Below, in pieces: positions 1-6,782 of a stretch of DNA of 14,989 nucleotides (its first letter is position 1; each line of letters starts with the position of its first letter). The notes beneath the pieces are model-generated. The model worked only from the letters and a program-made list of their open reading frames with translations, made no database searches and was not told the origin of the DNA. Source of the DNA: an uncultured Methylobacter sp. (lineage in GTDB: Bacteria > Pseudomonadota > Gammaproteobacteria > Methylococcales > Methylomonadaceae); NCBI GenBank assembly GCA_903831545.1, contig CAIKYI010000581.1, positions 1 through 14,989 of the forward strand, in the 5' to 3' direction. Made by a program: the position numbers and the translations under genes.

Positions 1-1614
1 GGCTATCATATCAATATCGTTGACACCCCGGGCCATGCCGATTTTGGTGGTGAAGTGGAGCGAGTCTTATCGATGGTTGATTCAGTATTATTGCTGGTTG
101 ATGCGGTAGACGGCCCTATGCCGCAAACCCGTTTTGTAACCCAAAAAGCATTTGCCTTGGGTCTGAAACCGATTGTAGTCATCAACAAAATTGACCGTCC
201 TGGCGCGCGTCCAGACTGGGTTGTGGATCAAACTTTTGATTTATTCGACCGTTTGGGTGCTACCGATGAACAGCTGGATTTCCCTATTGTATTTGCCTCT
301 GCAATCAATGGTTATGCCGGCCTTGAACACACCGTAACGGGTGGTGACATGACACCGTTATTTGAAACTATTATTTCTAAAGTAAGCCCCCCACCGGTTG
401 ATATCGATGGTCCGTTCCAAATGCAGGTAACCAGTCTGGATTACAACACCTATACAGGCGTTATCGGTATTGGTCGTATTCAGCGCGGCACTATCAAACC
501 TAACATGCCACTGGTTATCGTTAATCGGGAAGGTGTGGAACGTAAAGGTCGCATGCTTCAGGTTTATGGTTTTCACGGTTTGGATCGCGTTGAAGTTCAG
601 GAAGCGCGTGCCGGTGACATTATTGCTTTTGCCGGTATTGAAAAACTCGAAATTTCTGACACCATCTGCCATCCGGATTCTGTAGAAGCCATGACACCGT
701 TATCGGTTGATGAGCCTACTGTAACCATGACTTTCCAGGTTAACAATTCGCCATTCGCGGGGCGTGAAGGTAAATTTGTAACTACCCGTCAAATTCGCGA
801 TAGATTGGATAAAGAGTTACAACATAACGTCGCGCTAAAAGTTGAAGACACTGGAGACCCGGATAAATTTAAAGTTTCAGGTCGTGGCGAACTGCATTTA
901 TCGGTTCTGATTGAAAACATGCGTCGCGAGGGCTTTGAAATGGGCGTCTCACGTCCTGAAGTTATTCTTAAAGAAATCGACGGCAAAAAATGTGAGCCGT
1001 TCGAAATGGTCACAATTGAAGTGGAAGAAATCCACCAAGGCACCATCATGGAAAAACTGGGTGACCGTAAAGGTGACCTGACTAACATGGTTCCAGATGG
1101 CAAAGGTCGTATCCGTCTGGAATACATGATGCCGTCACGCGGACTGATTGGTTTCCAAACAGAGTTCATGACCGCTACTTCAGGCTCCGGTTTGTTGTAC
1201 CACGTATTTGATCATTATGGTCCGATGAAACCAGGTGATGTGGGCAGTCGTTCACGTGGCGTATTGATTTCAATGGTTGCAGGTAAAGCGGTTACTTATT
1301 CTTTACATCCATTACAAGAACGTGGCGAGTTGCTGTTGGTAAATGGTGATGAAGTTTATGAAGGCATGTTAGTGGGCCTGCATTCACGTACCAATGATTT
1401 AACTGTTAATCCCTGTAAACCTAAACCGCTGACTAACGTACGCGCATCAGGAACAGATGAAAGTTTGGTGTTGGCGAGAATTCAAAAAATGACGTTAGAG
1501 CAAGCCTTGGAATTTATTGCCGAAGACGAATTGGTAGAAGTCACGCCAAAATCGATACGTTTAAGGAAGAAATTCTTAACTGAAAACGAACGTAAAAGAG
1601 CGTCAAAAAGCTAA
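1..1614 (+). CDS. typA: Ribosome-associated GTPase TypA/BipA, 5' end missing
   Basis: Translational GTPase of the EF-G/LepA superfamily that binds the ribosome and helps 50S assembly and stress or cold adaptation. The reading frame is open from base 1 and gives 537 residues. From memory of the E. coli protein (about 607 aa), roughly 67 N-terminal residues, including the P-loop and switch I, lie outside the window. Visible GTPase motifs are the G3 box DTPGH (residues 9-13 of the fragment), the G4 box NKID and the G5 box SAING. Domain II follows, then the EF-G domain III/V-like parts with [20 protein letters not shown]. The C-terminal BipA-specific domain has [17 protein letters not shown] and [13 protein letters not shown] motifs and ends in a basic tail. 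A GTG at 55 is internal, not the start. The gene converges on the crp-like gene and ends just before a strong hairpin. Identification is certain. Confidence 0.97.
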   Translation, partial: GYHINIVDTPGHADFGGEVERVLSMVDSVLLLVDAVDGPMPQTRFVTQKAFALGLKPIVVINKIDRPGARPDWVVDQTFDLFDRLGATDEQLDFPIVFASAINGYAGLEHTVTGGDMTPLFETIISKVSPPPVDIDGPFQMQVTSLDYNTYTGVIGIGRIQRGTIKPNMPLVIVNREGVERKGRMLQVYGFHGLDRVEVQEARAGDIIAFAGIEKLEISDTICHPDSVEAMTPLSVDEPTVTMTFQVNNSPFAGREGKFVTTRQIRDRLDKELQHNVALKVEDTGDPDKFKVSGRGELHLSVLIENMRREGFEMGVSRPEVILKEIDGKKCEPFEMVTIEVEEIHQGTIMEKLGDRKGDLTNMVPDGKGRIRLEYMMPSRGLIGFQTEFMTATSGSGLLYHVFDHYGPMKPGDVGSRSRGVLISMVAGKAVTYSLHPLQERGELLLVNGDEVYEGMLVGLHSRTNDLTVNPCKPKPLTNVRASGTDESLVLARIQKMTLEQALEFIAEDELVEVTPKSIRLRKKFLTENERKRASKS

Positions 1615-1620
1615 CATGAA

Positions 1621-1653
1621 ACAGATAACATCCCTTCTAGGGATGTTATCTGT
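1621..1653. terminator. Perfect 14-bp hairpin between convergent typA and crp
   Basis: The left arm ACAGATAACATCCC (1621-1634), a 5-base loop and an exactly complementary right arm (1640-1653) form the strongest inverted repeat in the window. It starts 7 bases after the typA stop and ends 14 bases before the crp stop, so it can serve both converging genes. Only a weak T tract follows on either strand: TTT then CATG on the minus strand, and a TTTTT run about 14 bases away on the plus strand. Intrinsic termination is therefore likely but not textbook. Confidence 0.75.
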
Positions 1654-1666
1654 AAATTATCGGTTT

Positions 1667-2320
1667 TTATCTTGTGCCAAAGACCACAATGGTTTTGCCG
1701 TGTGCGGAAATCAGTTTTTTACTTTCGAGTTCTTTTAAAACCCGCCCAGCCATTTCCCTTGAACAACTCACCATACGACCAATTTCTTGTCTGGAGATGT
1801 GCAATTGCATTCCGTCAGGATGGGTTATTGCCTCAGGACTTTTACACAAGTCCAGTAAAGTTCTCGCAACGCGTCCTTCTACATCCATAAACGCCAGATT
1901 ACATAAATTGCGGCTGGTGCTTAAAAGCCTTGCCGATAATTGTTCACCAAGCATATACAAAATATCATGCGCATGTTCCAGTAAGTCTTTTCTTATAACC
2001 TGATGAAAACGGTCGTAACTGATTTCAGCCAAATGGCATTCCGTTCGTGTTCTAACAATCACTTTTCTTGTTTCAACGGTTTGAAAAACCCCAACCTCAC
2101 CAATAAATTCATTTTTATTCAGGTAGGCAAGTATGAGTTCATGATCTCCTTCGGCATCTTCTACGCAAACACTGACTGATCCATCCAAAATAAAAAATAA
2201 ACGATCGCCGGTTTCTCCGGGTCGAACAATAATGGATTTCGCAGGATATTTTTTTACATGACAAAAACGCATGAATTGTTCCAGCGCTTCTTTGTAAGGC
2301 GTTTCTTGGTGGTTAAGCAT
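1667..2320 (-). CDS. crp: Crp/Vfr-type cAMP receptor protein family regulator
   Basis: 217-aa DNA-binding transcription regulator, close to E. coli CRP (about 210 aa) over its whole length. The N-terminal cyclic-nucleotide-binding beta-barrel (about 15-115) contains FIGE (72-75), matching the CRP phosphate-binding loop. A long dimerisation helix (about 112-140) carries R131, T135 and S136, which match CRP R123, T127 and S128. The C-terminal winged helix-turn-helix spans about 170-210. Its recognition helix SREMAGR keeps R188, E189 and R193, equivalent to the CRP residues that read TGTGA half-sites, and the tail SAHGKTIVV is nearly identical to CRP. One pocket residue differs: the CRP Arg82-Ser83 pair is Arg85-Lys86 here. 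An AAGG ribosome site lies 8 bases before the ATG. It is divergent from yhfA, as in E. coli. A role as a true cAMP-responsive regulator is inferred; the family is certain. Confidence 0.93.
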   Translation of the reverse strand: MLNHQETPYKEALEQFMRFCHVKKYPAKSIIVRPGETGDRLFFILDGSVSVCVEDAEGDHELILAYLNKNEFIGEVGVFQTVETRKVIVRTRTECHLAEISYDRFHQVIRKDLLEHAHDILYMLGEQLSARLLSTSRNLCNLAFMDVEGRVARTLLDLCKSPEAITHPDGMQLHISRQEIGRMVSCSREMAGRVLKELESKKLISAHGKTIVVFGTR

Positions 2321-2356
2321 TATAGCAACCTTTCATCTATCATCGGCATTGTTGTA

Positions 2357-2386
2357 ATTATCGCCCACAATGCAGGATTTTCACAA
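2357..2386 (-). promoter_or_regulatory. Candidate crp promoter with a CRP-like half-site
   Basis: On the minus strand, TTGTGA (2386-2381) and GATAAT (2362-2357) are separated by 18 bases, about 35 bases upstream of the crp ATG. The -35-like box contains a TGTGA half-site, but the second half (TGCAT in place of TCACA) is poor. Autoregulation by Crp is thus only a possibility. Confidence 0.4.
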
Positions 2387-2397
2387 AAAAATCAATA

Positions 2398-2428
2398 TTG
2401 TCACACTGGCAGCAAGCGTTTATATGCT
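2398..2428 (+). promoter_or_regulatory. Candidate yhfA promoter
   Basis: TTGTCA (2398-2403) is followed after 17 bases by TATATG (2421-2426), overlapping the alternative box TATGCT (2423-2428, 19-base spacer). This is about 35 bases upstream of the yhfA ATG, which has a GGGG(A) ribosome site at 2450-2454. The boxes are consistent with a sigma-70 promoter but not strongly matched. Confidence 0.4.
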
Positions 2429-2460
2429 AATCTATCAGTCATTTTTTACGGGGAAAATAA

Positions 2461-2877
2461 ATGCAAGTAACAGTTAAGTGGGTAGACGGCGTGATGTTCG
2501 TCGGTGAGACAGGTAGCGGACATGCAGTAGTCATGGATGGGCCTCCTGACCACGGTGGTCGCAATATAGGCATGCGGCCGATGGAAATGCTTTTGCTGGG
2601 TGTGGGCGGCTGTTCGTCATTTGATGTGATCCAGATTCTACAAAAAGGTAGAAATGACCTTGTAAAGTGCGTTGCAGAGGTAACTGCCGAGCGGGTTGAT
2701 GCTATTCCAAGCGTATTTAGCAAAATTCATCTGCATTTTATTGTCAGCGGCCATGATTTAAAACCCGCTGCTGTTGAACGGGCGGTCAAATTATCTGCTG
2801 AAAAGTATTGCTCGGCATCTATCATGTTAAGCAAGGCCGTTGAGATCACCCATGATTTCGAAGTTATTGAGCTTTAA
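2461..2877 (+). CDS. yhfA: OsmC family protein, YhfA-like
   Basis: 138-aa protein matching E. coli YhfA (about 134 aa) along its length: a near-identical start (MQ..VKWV.G..F.GE), PMEMLLLGVGGCS, ILQKGR and LSAEKYCSASIML. OsmC/Ohr proteins are small cytoplasmic dimers with two cysteines, and some are thiol peroxidases acting on organic hydroperoxides. The two family cysteines are at 51 (in GGCS) and 117 (in EKYCS), so the redox pair is intact. The physiological role of the YhfA subgroup is not established, and peroxidase activity is an inference from the family. It is divergent from crp, an arrangement also seen in enterobacteria. No clear hairpin follows it. Confidence 0.92.
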   Translation: MQVTVKWVDGVMFVGETGSGHAVVMDGPPDHGGRNIGMRPMEMLLLGVGGCSSFDVIQILQKGRNDLVKCVAEVTAERVDAIPSVFSKIHLHFIVSGHDLKPAAVERAVKLSAEKYCSASIMLSKAVEITHDFEVIEL

Positions 2878-2919
2878 ATTTTTCCATGAAAGTTGTTAAC
2901 CTAGCAGTGGGAGTGACGC

Positions 2920-3021
2920 TTATGACGCAATTATTGCTTCAATTTGCAACGTAGGCGTAACTTCAATAACAAATGTTGATCCATCGGGGTGATGGAAATG
3001 GTCAGTAGAGATAAATAGAAG
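2920..3021 (-). pseudogene. Possible coding remnant, 33 codons without a start
   Basis: The 178-base gap between yhfA and the next gene holds an open minus-strand stretch that begins just after an in-frame TAA (3022-3024) and ends at TAA (2920-2922). It has no ATG, GTG or TTG start. Its translation looks protein-like, with HFHHPDGSTFVIEVTPT in the middle and the ending LQIEAIIAS. The final IEAI codons lie in a 14-base sequence that recurs in the same frame at the 3' end of the neighbouring membrane gene. It may be the decayed tail of a lost gene or chance. I recognise no family. Confidence 0.22.
2931..2944 (+). repeat. 14-bp direct repeat, copy 1 of 2
   Basis: TTATTGCTTCAATT occurs here and exactly again at 3070-3083, inside the end of the four-helix membrane gene. 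On the minus strand both copies read Ile-Glu-Ala-Ile in frame, which suggests a small local duplication, although chance is possible. Confidence 0.5.
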
Positions 3022-3055
3022 TTATCCCAAGCACCTGAATGGATGCATCAGTTAT

Positions 3056-3559
3056 TCATTTTTTGGCGGTTATTGCTTCAATTATATCTAAATACTCTTC
3101 TATTTTTGGCCTGTATAAAAACAGCCCCAGCGCAGCAAGCCCGGTGAAAATATATAGCGTATTAAAACCGTCACCCCATATAAACATGAGTAAGCCAAAA
3201 ACGCCTATCACTTCGATCAACGACATGGAGACGATGATGGTTGTCAGATAACGTTTTTTAGCTTGAGCAACAATGCTCTCGTCGTTAACAATTGCCTTGT
3301 AGTCAACAGGCATGGTTTGGTTCAGACGTAGTTGAATATGCCGGATCAGGTTTGTTAGTGGAAAGGTTACGATCGCAACTACATAAAATACTGTTCTGAA
3401 AAGTACTCGCTGAGCCTCAGGTAACGGCTCTTGCAGCGTTGCTCCCAAAACATGACAAACAATAGGTATAGCTGCCAACATTGTAAACATTATCCCTGCA
3501 ATGACCCACGGCAAGATAAAATCTGACGTTAATTGTTCGCGTTCAATCGGGCGTCCCAT
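3056..3559 (-). CDS. Unrecognised four-helix inner-membrane protein
   Basis: 167 aa. Four hydrophobic segments are visible: about 14-38, 53-69 (FRTVFYVVAIVTFPLTN), 104-127 (TTIIVSMSLIEVIGVFGLLM) and 133-149. They pair as two hairpins joined by a polar loop of about 30 residues containing RHIQLRLNQT. The third helix has an Ile-Glu-Val-Ile-Gly-x-Phe-Gly pattern with a buried Glu, superficially like rotor-ring or small-hairpin proteins. I cannot assign a family. The ATG at 3557-3559 has a good AGGAAA ribosome site 6 bases upstream. The gene lies 110 bases after the DAB-like operon on the same strand, beyond a hairpin, so it may be read through from it or have its own promoter. A GGTAT-N8-ATACC palindrome sits at 3581-3598, just before the start. 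A role with the operon is not shown. Confidence 0.8.
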   Translation of the reverse strand: MGRPIEREQLTSDFILPWVIAGIMFTMLAAIPIVCHVLGATLQEPLPEAQRVLFRTVFYVVAIVTFPLTNLIRHIQLRLNQTMPVDYKAIVNDESIVAQAKKRYLTTIIVSMSLIEVIGVFGLLMFIWGDGFNTLYIFTGLAALGLFLYRPKIEEYLDIIEAITAKK

Positions 3560-3580
3560 GTTGTTTCCTGTTTAGTTGAT

Positions 3581-3598
3581 GGTATTGACCATGATACC
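3581..3598. promoter_or_regulatory. Small palindrome before the four-helix gene
   Basis: GGTAT (3581-3585) and ATACC (3594-3598) flank 8 bases, ending 22 bases from the ATG of the membrane gene. A second short inverted repeat, ACAAC/GTTGT, lies at 3606-3621. Either could be an operator or chance. Confidence 0.2.
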
Positions 3599-3655
3599 AA
3601 ACCCCACAACCGTCTTGTTGTAATTTAAACATATATACATAATGTGTAGTTTTCT

Positions 3656-3681
3656 GCCAAACATTGACATTAATGTTTGGC
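3656..3681 (-). terminator. Hairpin overlapping the end of the DAB-like operon
   Basis: GCCAAACATT and its complement AATGTTTGGC form a 10-bp perfect stem with a 6-base loop. On the minus strand the TAA stop of NuoM-like 3 starts at the last base of the first arm and runs into the loop. The stem is followed by AGAAAACT, not by a T run. It is a weak intrinsic terminator at best and may instead protect the transcript end or allow read-through into the four-helix gene. Confidence 0.45.
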
Positions 3682-5217
3682 GTCCATGTTGCTCGGAACG
3701 ATTATGTTTTCCAATACCGACTGATCCATGAGCCGAGTCAACCAGGCTTCTGCCGTTGCCCGATTGATTTTAAGCACGTTGTTAGGAAAAAAACCAAAAC
3801 CAAGGATTAATAAGGCTGACACGCACAATAACGTCAGTTCCCGGGGACGTAAGTCCTGTACTTGCCTGACGCCATCCTGGGTAATAGGCCCAAAAAATGC
3901 GCGACGGGTAAAAGACAGCATATACGCGGCACTGAGTATCGCACCAAGTAGTGCGGCGATGCTGATGCTGGGGTGGGCCAGAATAGTGCTTACAACCAAC
4001 AATAATTCAGCGGGAAAACCGCTGGTGCCGGGTAGGCCAATGCTGGCAAGCATGAACAGAAAATAAAAACTGGTTAGCACCGGCATCACTTTAGCCAGGC
4101 CACCCAGATGAATGATTTCGGTACTGCCCAGACGGTGCTGGATAAAACCGGCTAGCAACATCAAAGATCCTGCGATCATCGTAAAATTTAGCAATTGAAA
4201 AATGGCTCCCTGTATACCCTGCATATTCAGGGATGCAATGCCGATGACAACAAGTCCGACATGGCTGACGCTGGCATAAGCAAGCAAACGGCGTAAATTG
4301 GTTTGTTGCAAGGCAATCAAGGCGCTATAAACCAGAGTAATTGCACCAAGAATGCCAAGTACCCAGCTATATTGAACGGCAGCGGAAGGCGCCAGCGGCA
4401 TCACAAAACGAATGATACCAAAAACCCCCAGTTTCAAGCCGGTCAATAGAGCGGTTAACTGCGTGGGCCCTTCCATAGAGACAGTCGGCAGCCAGGTATG
4501 GAACGGTACTAACGGCGCTTTAACCGCAAAGCCAAGGAGTAAGAGCAAAAATACCAGTGCTTGTATATTATCGGCTACTGGCGTTTGCAATAATACCGGT
4601 AAACTGAATGACAAATCCCCTGAAATATTGCCGCCCACAGCGGTGGCATGATTTACAGCAAGTATGATAATTGCAAACAGCAACGGAACTCCGCCAAACA
4701 ACATAAACATCGTGTATTTTATTGCCGCACTCCGTCGCTCTGAGCCTATGCCCCATAAGCCTATCAAAAAGAAAATAGGCGGTAAGGTCAGCTCCCAAAA
4801 CAAAAAGAATAGTGCCAGGTCCAGCGCCAAAAAAACACCCAGAGTGACGCCTTCCAAAGCCAGTAATAAGGCAAAATGCAAGCAGGTCTGATGTTGCACT
4901 GAATTCCAGGAAGCGAGGATAGCCATTATCGTCAGCAGTGCCGACATGGGTAAAAACAAAACCGAAATGCCGTCTACACCAAGCAGATATTCAATATTCA
5001 GGTTTGGTATCCAGGTATAACGCTCAACCAATTGAAAATTAATGTTATCGGCGTCGAACAGCAGCACAATAACGCCTGTCAAAATTAGCTCCAGGGCAGC
5101 AAAAAAAAGCGCAATATATTTTGCAAGGCGAATATTACGGGTCGCTACAATGCAAATTGCACCGAGTATGGGCAGTAAAATAATCAGACTTAAAACAGGA
5201 AAATTTGCATTACTCAT
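3670..5217 (-). CDS. NuoM-like antiporter subunit 3 of DAB-like operon
   Basis: 515-aa polytopic membrane protein of the Proton_antipo_M family (complex I NuoM/NuoL/NuoN, Mrp antiporters), about 14 helices and NuoM length (about 509 aa). The channel residues known from E. coli NuoM are mostly kept: E142 in the FWELTLPP helix (NuoM E144), K233 in FAVKAPLVPFHTWLP (K234), K262 in TGLKLG (K265), and E404 in GFPAELL (E407). The NuoM histidine position in the QMxAHG helix is replaced (QLLNFTMIAG). I take the ATG at 5215-5217 as the start. It overlaps the previous stop by 8 bases, has AGGTTG upstream, and leads straight into a hydrophobic helix. A start at 5268 would add 17 unlikely residues. It is the last gene of the dab-like operon. 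The likely role is ion translocation coupled to DabA; it is not part of a canonical complex I. Confidence 0.88.
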   Translation of the reverse strand: MSNANFPVLSLIILLPILGAICIVATRNIRLAKYIALFFAALELILTGVIVLLFDADNINFQLVERYTWIPNLNIEYLLGVDGISVLFLPMSALLTIMAILASWNSVQHQTCLHFALLLALEGVTLGVFLALDLALFFLFWELTLPPIFFLIGLWGIGSERRSAAIKYTMFMLFGGVPLLFAIIILAVNHATAVGGNISGDLSFSLPVLLQTPVADNIQALVFLLLLLGFAVKAPLVPFHTWLPTVSMEGPTQLTALLTGLKLGVFGIIRFVMPLAPSAAVQYSWVLGILGAITLVYSALIALQQTNLRRLLAYASVSHVGLVVIGIASLNMQGIQGAIFQLLNFTMIAGSLMLLAGFIQHRLGSTEIIHLGGLAKVMPVLTSFYFLFMLASIGLPGTSGFPAELLLVVSTILAHPSISIAALLGAILSAAYMLSFTRRAFFGPITQDGVRQVQDLRPRELTLLCVSALLILGFGFFPNNVLKINRATAEAWLTRLMDQSVLENIIVPSNMDAKH

Positions 5218-6775
5218 GGGGTTCAACCTGGGTACTGGCAGCATCGTCTTTTGATAAAGGCGCGCCATGCATTGGAAATTGTATTTTGATGGCGGCTGCG
5301 TCCTGATCGATAAAGTTCAGCCATGGTGTCGTGTAAAAGCCGGTACCGATAAGAATCAGACAAATGACCACAGTGATGAAACGTTCCTTCCAAACAGGGT
5401 GATGGGAGCAGCTATAAGGTTGTTCAACACGTTTGGGTGTTGCCATAAATATCCGCTGAAAAGCCCATAGCAAAAAAGCGGCAGACATAACATTGCCAAG
5501 CAGAATAGTGATTGCAAGCAACCAGCCGTCTTCTTCGATAATTCCTTCAACGAGTAAGTGTGCCGCGTCAAACCCGGGGGTGCCGGGCATCACCATAGTA
5601 CTCAAAGCAGCTACCAAAAACAGTATGGCTAGCGTACCATTAGTGTCAAACAGGCCGCCTAATCGTGGAAGATAAGCGGTACGGGTACGTTCATAAATCA
5701 GTCCGACACTAAAGAGCATACCTGCCATTGCCAAGCCGTAGGCCACGGACAGTAGCAGGCTACCTTCGAGGCCGTTTTCGTTAAAACAAAAGATGCCTAT
5801 GACCAGCATACCTGTTTGACTGATGACAGCAAAAGCCAATAACCGGCGAATATTGATTTGCATCAATGCAAGCAGTGCTCCGTAAAAGATACTGATAACG
5901 CCCAGCGTCACTACAAAACCGGCCCATTGTTCCGCAACGCCAGGCACCATCGGCAAAATGTACCGAATGACCGCGTAAATACCGAGTTTTAAACCTACCA
6001 AAAAAACCACGGCACTTGCCACTGTGCCCTGTTCGGCCAAAGCGGGCAACCAGCCGTGAAAAGGAAATAAAGGCATTCGGATTGCAAAACCAAAAAAAAG
6101 CAGAATAAAAATTAAAACTTCATCGTGCAAATAGGCGTTGTTTTGTTTAATAGTTAGCCAATCAAAAGTTAGATCATGCTCTGCATCGATTAAACCAAAG
6201 GCCAATAACAAAAAACCTGCCAAGGTCATCAGCAAACCGCTGCCCCAGTATTGCAATAACAAAACCACAACCCATCGTCGATTTTGTCCGGTTCCGGCAT
6301 GGATTGTCAGTAACGCCAGAGGAATAAGTTCCAGAACGCACCAAAACCAAAATTGCAGGGCATTCAGCGCTAAAAAAGCGCCTATCAATATGGTTTCATA
6401 ACCTAGCAAACAAGCAATGAACAAGCGATCGGTAACGTGCCGGGTTATTAAGGTATAAATCAACGCCAGTAACGTCAAAACAGCAGTCAACGGGATAAAC
6501 AAAATATTTGTACCGTCAACGCCGACGCGATAACTTAGTCCCATAAAATGAGCATCTTCAACCAGATGTATACCAGGGTGATCGGCATCGAAAACTGTAA
6601 GTAAATAAACACTGAGCAATACAGTTAGCAGTGCTCCGGCAAAGCCAAATCGTAAGGCAACAACTGATGATCTGGAAAAAAAAATAGCTATCATCGCTAC
6701 CAGTGGAACCAGTGTCAGCGTAGTGAGCAGCGGAAAAGACGTCGTTTCGAACCAGGGTGTAACCGTAATATCCAT
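5210..6775 (-). CDS. NuoM-like antiporter subunit 2, channel residues altered
   Basis: 521-aa membrane protein of the Proton_antipo_M family. The conserved scaffold is clear: the FHGWLPALAEQG loop (239-250), GLKLGIYAVIRY (261-272), LIYERTRTAYLPRLGGL and MPGTPGF. Key residues differ from NuoM: the NuoM K234 position is R233 (FAIRMPLFPFHGW), the K265 equivalent K263 is kept, and the E407 position is not Glu (GFDAAHLL). The histidine in the following helix is Tyr346. E149 in CVLELIP is displaced by two residues from the usual WE-x4-P spacing. The last 25 residues or so form a polar tail. The ATG follows a GAGG site overlapping the dabB stop (gap 7 bases), and its own stop overlaps the next start by 8 bases, so translation is probably coupled. 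It may be a structural or partly uncoupled antiporter module. Assignment to M rather than N type is tentative. Confidence 0.86.
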   Translation of the reverse strand: MDITVTPWFETTSFPLLTTLTLVPLVAMIAIFFSRSSVVALRFGFAGALLTVLLSVYLLTVFDADHPGIHLVEDAHFMGLSYRVGVDGTNILFIPLTAVLTLLALIYTLITRHVTDRLFIACLLGYETILIGAFLALNALQFWFWCVLELIPLALLTIHAGTGQNRRWVVVLLLQYWGSGLLMTLAGFLLLAFGLIDAEHDLTFDWLTIKQNNAYLHDEVLIFILLFFGFAIRMPLFPFHGWLPALAEQGTVASAVVFLVGLKLGIYAVIRYILPMVPGVAEQWAGFVVTLGVISIFYGALLALMQINIRRLLAFAVISQTGMLVIGIFCFNENGLEGSLLLSVAYGLAMAGMLFSVGLIYERTRTAYLPRLGGLFDTNGTLAILFLVAALSTMVMPGTPGFDAAHLLVEGIIEEDGWLLAITILLGNVMSAAFLLWAFQRIFMATPKRVEQPYSCSHHPVWKERFITVVICLILIGTGFYTTPWLNFIDQDAAAIKIQFPMHGAPLSKDDAASTQVEPHE

Positions 6776-6782
6776 CAGGGCC

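Noticed and set aside
55..57. GTG at 55 as the start of TypA
   Set aside because: The frame is open to base 1 and the upstream residues contain the conserved DTPGH GTPase motif, so the gene is cut by the window edge.
2981..2995. CCATC/GATGG hairpin as the yhfA terminator
   Set aside because: The stem is only 5 bp, lies over 100 bases from the gene, and has no T tract.
5218..5268. Upstream start for NuoM-like 3 giving 17 more residues
   Set aside because: The added residues are polar and would overlap the previous gene by 59 bases. The ATG at 5217 has a ribosome site and begins the first helix.
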